In this document: piece by piece, positions 1 through 6,089 of the stretch
Position numbering within the stretch: position 1 is the stretch's first letter
Layout: every line of letters begins with the position of its first letter
Assembly: GCA_902803185.1 (NCBI GenBank)
Contig: CADCOV010000028.1
Location: 1-10,869 of the forward strand
Origin: an uncultured Eubacteriales bacterium
Lineage (GTDB): Bacteria; Bacillota; Clostridia; Peptostreptococcales; Anaerovoracaceae
Direction: 5' to 3'
DNA length: 10,869 nucleotides
The notes under the pieces: model-generated
Database searches by the model: none
What the model saw: the letters and a program-made list of their open reading frames with translations, nothing else
What the model was told of the DNA's origin: nothing
Translations under genes and position numbers: made by a program

Positions 1-180
1 CCGGTCTCACCGCCGGTCTCGCCGCCCGGCGCAGGATCCACAGGTTCCGGATCCGGTTCAGGGTCCACCGGCTCTGTCGGCGCCGGATCCACCGGTTCTT
101 CCGGCACCGGCTCCACCGGCTCTTCCACAGGCTCCTCCACCGGCACTTCCGCGTTCGGATCGTAGGCCGGTTCCGGCGGC
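1..180 (-). repeat. Low-complexity Pro/Glu repeat coding region in LCP tail
   Basis: The last 60 or so visible codons of the LCP gene repeat short units such as EPVEEP, EPVDP, DPAP and DPEP, ending in GGETGGETG at the window edge. At DNA level this gives degenerate runs built on accggttc, ccggctcc and ggatcc words. It is a coding repeat, probably a wall-spanning or disordered tail outside the cell. Its full length is unknown because the window ends. Confidence 0.8.
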
Positions 181-1418
181 AAATAGGTGTCGCCCGGATC
201 AAGGGCATCGCCCTGGTTGGCCGGATCCTCTGTGTAGGCGGCGATGTCGATCGACGTCTGTCCGGAGCTGTAAGTCGTATCGTACAGGATCTGGCTGGCG
301 ATCGCGCTCATCGCTTCGGTCGGCTGATAATCCATCTGGCCGAACAGCTTCTTGTGAAGCTCCACCACGTCGGCATAAAGGTCCACCGGGAAGACGTAGG
401 AGACCTCTCCCAGATAGCCCGTCGAGACGTTATACGGGAAGCCGTCGCTGCCCAGGATGTTGAAATCCTTCACCATCGTCGCCAGGGTGATGATGTCGTC
501 GCTGAGGTTGGTCTGGATCTGCGGCAGTACCAGATCCACCAGTTCGTTCAGCTTCAGGATGCCGGCGGTCTTGACCTTGTCCACCAGCTTGGAGATCACG
601 GTGCGCATGCGCTCCGTTCTCTTGAAGTCGTCGCCGACGCCCTTGCGGATCCGGCCGTAGGAAACGGCCTGCGGCCCGTAGATGGTCTGCTCGCCCGGCG
701 CCTCCACCAGCTGATAGTCCGATCCGATGATCCAGGCGGTCTCCTCGGTGTACTTGTTCAGCTGTTCGATCTCATAATCCTCTACGTTGACTGTGATGCC
801 GCCCAGGGCGTCCACCACGTCCGCAACGGACTTGAAGTTGAAGAGGACATATTTCTTGATGTTCAGATCCAGGGCCTCGTTCAGGGCCTTCATCGTCGAT
901 TCCGCGCCTCCGTAGACGAAGGAGTGGTTGATCTTATCGTACCAGCCATCCGCGATCTTGAGGTAGGTGTCGCGGTAGATCGACGTCAGGAAGACCTTGC
1001 CGGTCTCCTCCTCGATGCTGGCGATGATGATGCAGTCGGATCTGGCATCCTTCATGTTGTTGATGTCACGGGCATCCACGCCGAGGAGCAGGATGTTCAC
1101 GTAGCCGTCCACGTCGACGCAGGAAAGCTCCCGCTCATCGATCTCTTCGAACTTGACGGCGGTGCGGTCCATCTGGTTCAGCTTGGACTTCAGGTAGGCC
1201 TTGGCGCCGGCAGCGCCGCCCACCACGATCATGGCCACGATCAAAAGATAGACCGAGACCCTGTGCCACCGCTTCAGGTTCCACCACCAGCTCTTCTTTC
1301 TCTTCTCGGCTTTCGCCGCTTTTTTCTGTGCCTTGGCCTGTGCCTTCGCGTCAGCCCTGGCGGTCCGGGTCGCGGCTTTCTCTTCCGCTTCCACTGCCTT
1401 TTTTTCCATTCGACTCAT
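1..1418 (-). CDS. LCP (LytR-CpsA-Psr) family cell-wall glycopolymer ligase, C-terminus cut by window edge
   Basis: LCP enzymes transfer glycopolymers such as teichoic acids or capsule from undecaprenyl-phosphate carriers to peptidoglycan outside the membrane. The frame is open from ATG at 1418 to the left edge, giving 472 complete codons and no stop. An AAGGAGA ribosome binding site lies 8 bases before the start. Residues 1-53 are a Lys/Ala-rich cytosolic stretch ending in three Trp; about 54-72 form one membrane segment, so the rest is extracellular. Family motifs seen are LLLGVDARD (Asp115, Arg117), SIYRDTY (Arg149, Asp150), KINHSFVYGG, and an Arg-rich block at 256-272 (RIRKGVGDDFKRTERMR). 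In many relatives the last block ends RQQ; here it reads RMR. From about residue 413 the protein becomes a Pro/Glu/Val-rich tail. It follows the 182-residue unknown gene by 46 bases and is probably cotranscribed. The family is clear; the exact polymer is not. Confidence 0.93.
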   Translation of the reverse strand, partial: MSRMEKKAVEAEEKAATRTARADAKAQAKAQKKAAKAEKRKKSWWWNLKRWHRVSVYLLIVAMIVVGGAAGAKAYLKSKLNQMDRTAVKFEEIDERELSCVDVDGYVNILLLGVDARDINNMKDARSDCIIIASIEEETGKVFLTSIYRDTYLKIADGWYDKINHSFVYGGAESTMKALNEALDLNIKKYVLFNFKSVADVVDALGGITVNVEDYEIEQLNKYTEETAWIIGSDYQLVEAPGEQTIYGPQAVSYGRIRKGVGDDFKRTERMRTVISKLVDKVKTAGILKLNELVDLVLPQIQTNLSDDIITLATMVKDFNILGSDGFPYNVSTGYLGEVSYVFPVDLYADVVELHKKLFGQMDYQPTEAMSAIASQILYDTTYSSGQTSIDIAAYTEDPANQGDALDPGDTYLPPEPAYDPNAEVPVEEPVEEPVEPVPEEPVDPAPTEPVDPEPDPEPVDPAPGGETGGET

Positions 1419-1464
1419 TCAGTGGGTCTCCTTATCCAAAATCCCTAATATTTTACCACAACTG

Positions 1465-2013
1465 TCAGTGGTTGTAAACAAAACGTTGGCACAGGCCGCA
1501 TCCGCCCTCTCCGCCCAGACAGCCGCTGCAGCCGCAGCCCTCCTGTTCCGGGAGCTCCTCCGCCATGACGTAGTAGCCCGCCCGGGTGAAGGCCGGGTGC
1601 ATCAGGCCGTTCTCGTCCACCTTCACGCCCAGATCCTCCGCACCCGTGAAGTCCGCGATCCGGATCGACGCGGTGAGGGGCATCTCCCCGATCCCCGGCG
1701 CATAGAGGGGCGACAGCGTCTGTCCCTCCGCCTCCGCTTCTTCGAGCCACTCCCTCTCCAGGAGCTCCGCGCCGGCGGTCAGGGCGGCGTTCATCCAAAG
1801 CTCCTCCGTGACATCGGGCGTCTCAGCTTCGGGAAGCGTGATCACAAAATACAGGTACAGTGCCTCTCCCTGCCGCAGCCTGGCGGTGCAGGCGATGGGC
1901 GTATACCGCTCCCGAAACGCGCCGTCAGGCAGCGGAAAACCGGCCATCCCCTTCGAGGCGGCCGCCATGTCGTAGATCTCTTCCGGCATAAAATAAATGA
2001 TTCCGTTGTCCAT
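1465..2013 (-). CDS. Hypothetical protein, 182 aa, with Cys-rich C-terminus
   Basis: I do not recognise this family. The start is ATG at 2013, with an AAAGGAG ribosome binding site about 6 bases upstream; it ends with TGA at 1465-1467. The protein is acidic, with no clear signal peptide or membrane segment, so it is probably cytosolic. Residues 1-150 look like an ordinary soluble domain: a strand-like segment around 51-60 (ALYLYFVITL) and an acidic helix-like stretch around 82-97. The C-terminal 25 residues hold five cysteines at 160, 162, 165, 172 and 175 (C-x-C-x2-C-x6-C-x2-C), set in glycines. Such spacing could bind zinc or an Fe-S cluster, but this is inference. The gene lies 46 bases before the LCP gene on the same strand and is divergent from maf. 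No function is assigned. Confidence 0.75.
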   Translation of the reverse strand: MDNGIIYFMPEEIYDMAAASKGMAGFPLPDGAFRERYTPIACTARLRQGEALYLYFVITLPEAETPDVTEELWMNAALTAGAELLEREWLEEAEAEGQTLSPLYAPGIGEMPLTASIRIADFTGAEDLGVKVDENGLMHPAFTRAGYYVMAEELPEQEGCGCSGCLGGEGGCGLCQRFVYNH

Positions 2014-2072
2014 GGGTGCTCCTTTATGGTACTATGATACCGTCAGTCATCGCGTTTTTGTATGGAGATTGT
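2014..2072. promoter_or_regulatory. Divergent intergenic region between the unknown gene and maf
   Basis: These 59 bases must hold the start signals for both divergent genes unless promoters lie inside the coding regions. A TATGAT hexamer at 2033-2038 could be a -10 box for maf, but no good -35 hexamer is found at 16-18 bases. On the other strand TATCAT and TACCAT are weak -10 candidates. An imperfect palindrome, GGTACTATGATACC (10 of 14 positions symmetric), sits at 2028-2041. No promoter here can be called with confidence. Confidence 0.3.
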
Positions 2073-2657
2073 ATGAAGAATTTGATCCTCGCCTCGGGAA
2101 GCCCGCGCCGCAGCGCGATCCTGAGAGAAGCCGGCTACGATCCGGTCATCCGCCCCGCGGACGTGGACGAGACCCTGCCGGAGGGCATCAGCGGCCGGGA
2201 TGCGGTCATGTTCCTGTCCCTGAAGAAGGCCATGGCAGCGCAGGCCGCCCTGTCCCGGTCCGAGCCCGCCCTTGCCGGCTCCGCCGTCATCCTGGCTGCG
2301 GATACTATAGTATACGATAATGAGATTATGGGTAAACCTTCTGATAAAACCGAGGCCCGGGAGATGATCCTCAGGCTCGCCGGCCGCCATCACCAGGTGA
2401 TCACCGGCGTCACCCTGCTGGACACGGAGACCGGCCTGAAGTACACCTTCGCCGATACCACCGCCGTCCACTGCCTGCCGGTGGACCCGGCGGACCTGGA
2501 GGCCTACCTGGACACGCCGGAACCCTATGACAAGGCCGGCGCCTACGCCATCCAGGGCTGGTTCGGCAAATACATCAGCCACATCGACGGCAGCTTCACC
2601 AACGTGGTGGGCCTGCCCCTGGAACGAACCGAAACATACCTCAAGGACCTGCTCTAA
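2073..2657 (+). CDS. maf: Maf-family nucleoside triphosphate pyrophosphatase, likely dTTP/UTP type
   Basis: Maf proteins hydrolyse non-canonical or surplus nucleoside triphosphates to the monophosphate and pyrophosphate, and are linked to septum formation and nucleotide-pool cleaning. The 194-residue product has normal family length. Motifs in order: ASGSPRR at 7-13, DVDET at 30-34, AADTIV at 75-80 with the expected catalytic Asp77, GKPSD at 87-91, HQVITGV at 107-113, and DKAGAYAIQG at 153-162. The last motif resembles the dTTP/UTP-preferring (YhdE-like) branch rather than the YceF branch; that assignment is inferred. ATG at 2073 is chosen because the family begins M-x-x-L-I-L-A-S and GGAG lies 5 bases upstream; the frame stays open upstream to an ATG at 2016, which would add 19 unconserved residues. 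It is the only plus-strand gene, convergent with the MATE gene at 2676. Confidence 0.95.
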   Translation: MKNLILASGSPRRSAILREAGYDPVIRPADVDETLPEGISGRDAVMFLSLKKAMAAQAALSRSEPALAGSAVILAADTIVYDNEIMGKPSDKTEAREMILRLAGRHHQVITGVTLLDTETGLKYTFADTTAVHCLPVDPADLEAYLDTPEPYDKAGAYAIQGWFGKYISHIDGSFTNVVGLPLERTETYLKDLL

Positions 2658-2675
2658 GCCAGGTCCTTTTCTTTG
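2643..2675 (+). terminator. Rho-independent terminator of maf, stop codon in loop
   Basis: AAGGACCTG (2643-2651) pairs perfectly over 9 bases with CAGGTCCTT (2660-2668), with an 8-base loop, then a T-rich run to 2675. The left arm encodes the last Maf residues and the TAA stop (2655-2657) lies in the loop. On the minus strand the hairpin is not followed by T residues, so it should mainly stop maf transcription. Confidence 0.85.
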
Positions 2676-4034
2676 TCATATCACGATGTTGATCCACTTC
2701 CGCCGGAAGAACCGCGGCACGCAGAACAAGATCCGCACCACGTCCCCGATCTCGACCAGGGCCATGACGGCCGGCAGCGAAAGATGGAGGACCAGGACGC
2801 CGATGAAGGCCAGCGGCAAAGCCAGCGCCAGGTTGCAGATGACCTCCAGGATCATGCAGAAGAGGTTGTCCCCTCCCGCCCGGAGGATGCCCACCATGTA
2901 GATGTAGGCCAGCATCTTCGGCGTCACGAGGAGCGCCGAGATCCGGAGGGTCCTCACCAGGAGCTGGTCCGTCTCCGGTGGGAAATCGTACAGCTTCGGC
3001 ACGAGGCCGCTGATCCCCAGCATGACGAGGGAGACGACGATGATCAGGATGACCGTCGCCGCCTGGGCGCAGAGGCCGAAGTAGTAGGCTTTGTCCTTGT
3101 CGCCCCTCCCCAGGCTCTCGCCGATGATCATCGCGGTGGCGTTGCCCACGCCGAAGAACACGCACTGCAGCAGCTCGCTGATCACGCTCACCACCTGGGC
3201 CACCGCCATGGCGGAGACGCCGATCCGGCCGTAGGCGCCGAAGGTCAAAGCCGTGACCACCGCCCAACTGCTCTCCACGACGATCACCGGGACCGCCGTC
3301 TTCATGGTGCGCAGGAACAGGCTCCGGGAGAACCCGAAGAGCTCCCTCCTCCCCGCCCGGAACGGATGGTCCTTGGCCAGGTAGACGTAGAGCAGCATCG
3401 CCGCCATCTCCGCGATCCGGGCGATCAAAGTGGCCAGCGCCGCGCCCTTGACGCCCAGGGCCGGGAGCCCCAGCTTGCCGAAGATCAAAAGATAGTTCAG
3501 GACGATATTGACGAGCACCGCCGCCGCGTTGATCGCCGTCGGGGCGTTGACCCGCTGTATGGCTCTGGCATTGAAGGAAAAGGCCGTCGTGACGCCGGTG
3601 AAGACGTAGGAGAAGCAGGCGATCCGGATGTAGTCCCGCCCGCATGCGATGACGCCGCTGTCCTTCGTGAACAGGGAGAGGATCGCCTCCGGGAACAGCA
3701 TGACCGCCGCCGTAAAGAGGCATGCGGCCGCCACGCCAAGCAGGAGGTCGATGCCGATGATCCTGCGGATCCCCTTGATGTCCTTCGCGCCCCAGTACTG
3801 GGCGGTGAAGACCGCAGAACCGCTGAGGAGGCCGAACATGGTCACGGACAGCACGAAATAGACCTGGTTGGCGGCGCCCACCGCGGCGACCTCTGTCTCC
3901 CCCAGCCGTCCGATCATCAGGGTGTCCATGAAGTTCAGGCACATGCTCACGATGTTCTGCAGGACCACCGGGATCCCGATCAAAAGGATCTTCCTGCTGA
4001 ATTCGCTCCTGGCTGCCGTCTTATCGAAAGTCAA
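2676..4034 (-). CDS. MATE family multidrug/metabolite efflux transporter
   Basis: This is an inner-membrane, ion-coupled antiporter of the MATE family (NorM/DinF-like) that exports drugs or metabolites; the substrate is not readable from sequence. The product is hydrophobic throughout, consistent with 12 membrane segments in two halves, and about 452 residues is a normal size. Family-like segments include IPVVLQN near the N-terminus, MDTLMIGRLGETEVAAVG, NYLLIFGKLGLPALGVKGAA in mid-protein, GILRAGGDN in the second half and a basic C-terminal RRKWINIVI. I choose TTG at 4034 because AGGAGG lies 10 bases upstream and the promoter -10 box overlaps the alternative ATG at 4064, which has no ribosome binding site and adds ten residues. 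It lies downstream of the etfA terminator and convergent with maf. It is a paralogue of the transporter at 9808. Family call secure; start likely. Confidence 0.93.
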   Translation of the reverse strand: MTFDKTAARSEFSRKILLIGIPVVLQNIVSMCLNFMDTLMIGRLGETEVAAVGAANQVYFVLSVTMFGLLSGSAVFTAQYWGAKDIKGIRRIIGIDLLLGVAAACLFTAAVMLFPEAILSLFTKDSGVIACGRDYIRIACFSYVFTGVTTAFSFNARAIQRVNAPTAINAAAVLVNIVLNYLLIFGKLGLPALGVKGAALATLIARIAEMAAMLLYVYLAKDHPFRAGRRELFGFSRSLFLRTMKTAVPVIVVESSWAVVTALTFGAYGRIGVSAMAVAQVVSVISELLQCVFFGVGNATAMIIGESLGRGDKDKAYYFGLCAQAATVILIIVVSLVMLGISGLVPKLYDFPPETDQLLVRTLRISALLVTPKMLAYIYMVGILRAGGDNLFCMILEVICNLALALPLAFIGVLVLHLSLPAVMALVEIGDVVRILFCVPRFFRRKWINIVI

Positions 4035-4044
4035 CGTCCGCTCC

Positions 4045-4050
4045 CCTCCT
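4045..4050 (-). promoter_or_regulatory. Ribosome binding site deciding the MATE start
   Basis: AGGAGG, within AAAGGAGGGG on the minus strand, lies 10 bases before TTG at 4034. It would be inside the coding sequence if ATG at 4064 were used. No such site precedes that ATG, where the upstream sequence is T-rich from the etfA terminator. Confidence 0.7.
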
Positions 4051-4062
4051 TTCCTTTCCGCC

Positions 4063-4091
4063 ATTATAACACAAAAACAAGGCCGTCCAAA
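4063..4091 (-). promoter_or_regulatory. Extended -10 promoter for the MATE gene
   Basis: On the minus strand a perfect TATAAT (4068 down to 4063) is preceded by TGT, giving the extended -10 form TGnTATAAT. At 17 bases the -35 is weak (TTTGGA, 4091 down to 4086, 3 of 6), which extended -10 promoters tolerate. The predicted transcript start near 4056 gives a leader of about 22 bases that includes AGGAGG. The -35 region overlaps the etfA terminator hairpin. Confidence 0.65.
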
Positions 4092-4103
4092 GAGGACGGC
4101 CCT
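4071..4103 (-). terminator. Rho-independent terminator of the bcd-etfBA operon
   Basis: Read on the minus strand, GGCCGTCC (4101-4094) pairs with GGACGGCC (4088-4081) over 8 bases with a 5-base loop, followed by TTGTTTTTGT. It begins about 34 bases after the etfA stop. This is a strong intrinsic terminator and separates the operon from the MATE gene. Confidence 0.92.
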
Positions 4104-4136
4104 GCCGAATAATATATCTTATTCTACATGAACTTT

Positions 4137-5243
4137 TCAGTCAGCAACTGCGTCCGCCAGAGCTTCCGCATTGTCCCACTCAGCGATGATCTCAGGGATG
4201 ACCTTGTACAGATCGCCGACGATACCGTAGTCAGCAACTTCGAAGATCGGAGCATCCGGATCCTTGTTGATGGCGACGATGATCTCGGAGTTCTGCATAC
4301 CAGCCAGGTGCTGGATCGCGCCGGAGATACCGCAGGCGAAATAGATCTTAGGCTTGACGGTGGTACCGGTCTGGCCTACCTGGTGGCTGTGGTCGATCCA
4401 ACCGGCATCGACGCAGGCACGGGAGGAACCGACGACGCCGCCGACCTTGTCCGCGAATTCCTTGATCAGATTGAAGCCTTCCGGGCCGCCCAGACCACGT
4501 CCGCCGGAGCAGATGATGTCAGCGTCGGTCAGGGAAACGAGTTCCTTGGTGGACTTGACGATGTCGATGATCTTGGTTCTGATGTCGGACTCTTCGAGCT
4601 CAACGTTGACCTTGATGATCTCGCCGGTAGCGCCAGGCTTTCTCTCGAGCTTCTGCATAACGCCAGGTCTGACGGTAGCCATCTGCGGTCTGGAGGTCGG
4701 GCTGACGATGGTAGCCATCAGGTTGCCGCCGAAAGCCGGACGGGTCATCTTCAGCTTCAGGTCGGTCGGGTCATCCTTGACGCCGTCGACGTTCAGCGTG
4801 GTGTTCTTCGCAGCAAAGTCCTTATACTTGGAGACCTTGATGTCGAGGTGGGTGCAGTCAGCGGTCAGACCAACGTTGGCACGGCCGGCGACACGCGGAG
4901 CCAGGTCACGACCGATGTGGGTAGCGCCGTAGAGGATGATCTCCGGCTTGTACTCACGAAGAGCGGAGGTGATGACCTTGGTGTAGGCATCGGTGGTGAA
5001 GTTCTTCAGCAGCGGATGCTCGATGATGTAGACCAGGTCTGCACCATACTCGAAGCACTCGGCAGCCAGGTGCTCGACCTTGTCACCGACGAGGACTGCG
5101 GCAACCTTGCCATCCTCACTGATGTCTCTGGAGAGTCTGTGACCTTCGCCGATGAGCTCGAGGGCAACGTTCATCAGTTTGCCGTCGCGCTGTTCAGCGA
5201 ATACCCATACGTTCTTGTATTCAGCGAAATTTACTTCTGCCAT
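4137..5243 (-). CDS. etfA: Electron transfer flavoprotein, alpha subunit
   Basis: EtfA carries the FAD that passes electrons between EtfB and the acyl-CoA dehydrogenase; the heterodimer is cytosolic. The 368-residue product shows the C-terminal FAD-binding domain: SGGRGLGG at 246-253, SSRACVDAG at 273-281 with Arg275 matching the flavin-contacting Arg of human ETF, HQVGQTG at 287-293, GISGAIQH at 305-312, [10 protein letters not shown] at 325-334 and DYGIVGDL at 338-345. The N-terminal domain (about 10-200) has the normal EtfA arrangement. ATG at 5243 is supported by AAGGAGG 9 bases upstream. It is the last gene of bcd-etfB-etfA and is followed by a strong terminator. In butyrate-forming Clostridia, EtfAB with Bcd uses NADH to reduce both crotonyl-CoA and ferredoxin; electron bifurcation here is inferred from context. 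Confidence 0.97.
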   Translation of the reverse strand: MAEVNFAEYKNVWVFAEQRDGKLMNVALELIGEGHRLSRDISEDGKVAAVLVGDKVEHLAAECFEYGADLVYIIEHPLLKNFTTDAYTKVITSALREYKPEIILYGATHIGRDLAPRVAGRANVGLTADCTHLDIKVSKYKDFAAKNTTLNVDGVKDDPTDLKLKMTRPAFGGNLMATIVSPTSRPQMATVRPGVMQKLERKPGATGEIIKVNVELEESDIRTKIIDIVKSTKELVSLTDADIICSGGRGLGGPEGFNLIKEFADKVGGVVGSSRACVDAGWIDHSHQVGQTGTTVKPKIYFACGISGAIQHLAGMQNSEIIVAINKDPDAPIFEVADYGIVGDLYKVIPEIIAEWDNAEALADAVAD

Positions 5244-5252
5244 TGTTCAAAT

Positions 5253-5260
5253 CCTCCTTA
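5253..5260 (-). promoter_or_regulatory. etfA ribosome binding site overlapping the etfB stop codon
   Basis: The minus strand reads TAAGGAGG, where TAA is the etfB stop (5260-5258) and AAGGAGG is the etfA ribosome binding site, 9 bases before its ATG. This arrangement lets ribosomes ending etfB re-initiate on etfA and would help keep the two subunits at equal amounts. Confidence 0.85.
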
Positions 5261-6070
5261 AATTACGTGCTTCTTCTTCAGAGCAACGAGCAGCTTCTGG
5301 GAAACTTCCTTCTCGGTATCAGCCTCGAGCATGGTACCCTTTCCCTTCGGCTTCGGTGTGAACGAACGGAATACGTTGGTCGGGGAAGCCTTGAGACCTA
5401 CGGTGCTCAGGTCGACTTCTACGTCAGCAGCGTTCCAGACGACGATCTCCTTGTTCGGGTTGAAGATGCCGGCCATGTTCATATATCTCGGAGTGTTCAG
5501 TTCCTTGGTGCAGGTGAGCATGCAAGGGATCGGAGCCTCGATGACTTCGTAACCATCTTCGAGCTGTCTCTGGACGGTGACGGACTTGAAGTCCTCAGCC
5601 ATCTTGCAGTCCTGAACGTAGGTGACCTGCGGCAGGTGCAGCTTCTCAGCGATCTGCGGACCGACCTGGGCGGTATCGCCGTCGATGGCCTGTCTGCCGC
5701 CGATGATCATGTCGTACGGTCCGAATTCCTTGTTGTACTTGTTGATGGCAGCCGTGATCGCGTTGGAGGTGGCCCAGGTGTCGGAACCGCCTACCGCTCT
5801 GTCGGAGAGGAGGATCGCGCGGTCAGCGCCCATAGCCAGGCACTCAAACAGCATATCGGAAGCCTGCGGAGGTCCCATGGAGACAACGGTAACGTTGATG
5901 TTCTCAGGATCGGTATCCTTGATCTGGAGAGCCTGCTCGAGAGCGTTGGCATCGTCCGGGTTCAAAATCGACGGAACACCGTCTCTGATCAGGGAGCCTG
6001 TTTCCGGATTGATCTTGATCTCGTTGGTATCCGGAACCTGCTTAGCGCATACTACAATATTAAAAGCCAT
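5258..6070 (-). CDS. etfB: Electron transfer flavoprotein, beta subunit
   Basis: EtfB pairs with EtfA. In ordinary ETFs it holds AMP; in the bifurcating ETFs of anaerobes it holds a second flavin and receives electrons from NADH. The 270-residue length is normal. Motifs: CAKQVPDT at 8-15 near the N-terminus, LNPDDANALEQAL at 36-48, the nucleotide-binding GRQAIDGDTAQVGPQIAE at 125-142, and the family signature around PRYMNMAGI at 194-202. ATG at 6070 has AAGGAGG (6086-6080) 9 bases upstream. It lies 19 bases after bcd and 14 bases before etfA on the same strand, so the three form one transcript. Whether it bifurcates is inferred from linkage to bcd and was not tested against signature residues. 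Confidence 0.97.
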   Translation of the reverse strand: MAFNIVVCAKQVPDTNEIKINPETGSLIRDGVPSILNPDDANALEQALQIKDTDPENINVTVVSMGPPQASDMLFECLAMGADRAILLSDRAVGGSDTWATSNAITAAINKYNKEFGPYDMIIGGRQAIDGDTAQVGPQIAEKLHLPQVTYVQDCKMAEDFKSVTVQRQLEDGYEVIEAPIPCMLTCTKELNTPRYMNMAGIFNPNKEIVVWNAADVEVDLSTVGLKASPTNVFRSFTPKPKGKGTMLEADTEKEVSQKLLVALKKKHVI

Positions 6071-6089
6071 TTGCTAATTCCTCCTTATA

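Noticed and set aside
1..180. Tandem repeats at the left edge as a possible CRISPR array
   Set aside because: Units are short, degenerate, contiguous and in frame with the LCP coding sequence; there are no spacers.
354..1448. 364-codon plus-strand ORF opposite the LCP gene
   Set aside because: The minus strand has an open LCP frame with motifs, membrane anchor and ribosome binding site across this whole stretch.
2673..4112. 479-codon plus-strand ORF opposite the MATE gene
   Set aside because: Antisense frame dominated by Asp, Glu, His and Arg; no plausible fold, while the minus frame is a clear transporter.
4128..5261. 377-codon plus-strand ORF opposite etfA
   Set aside because: Exact antisense of a gene with full family motifs; no ribosome binding site or recognisable protein. 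GC-rich genes commonly give long opposite-strand frames.
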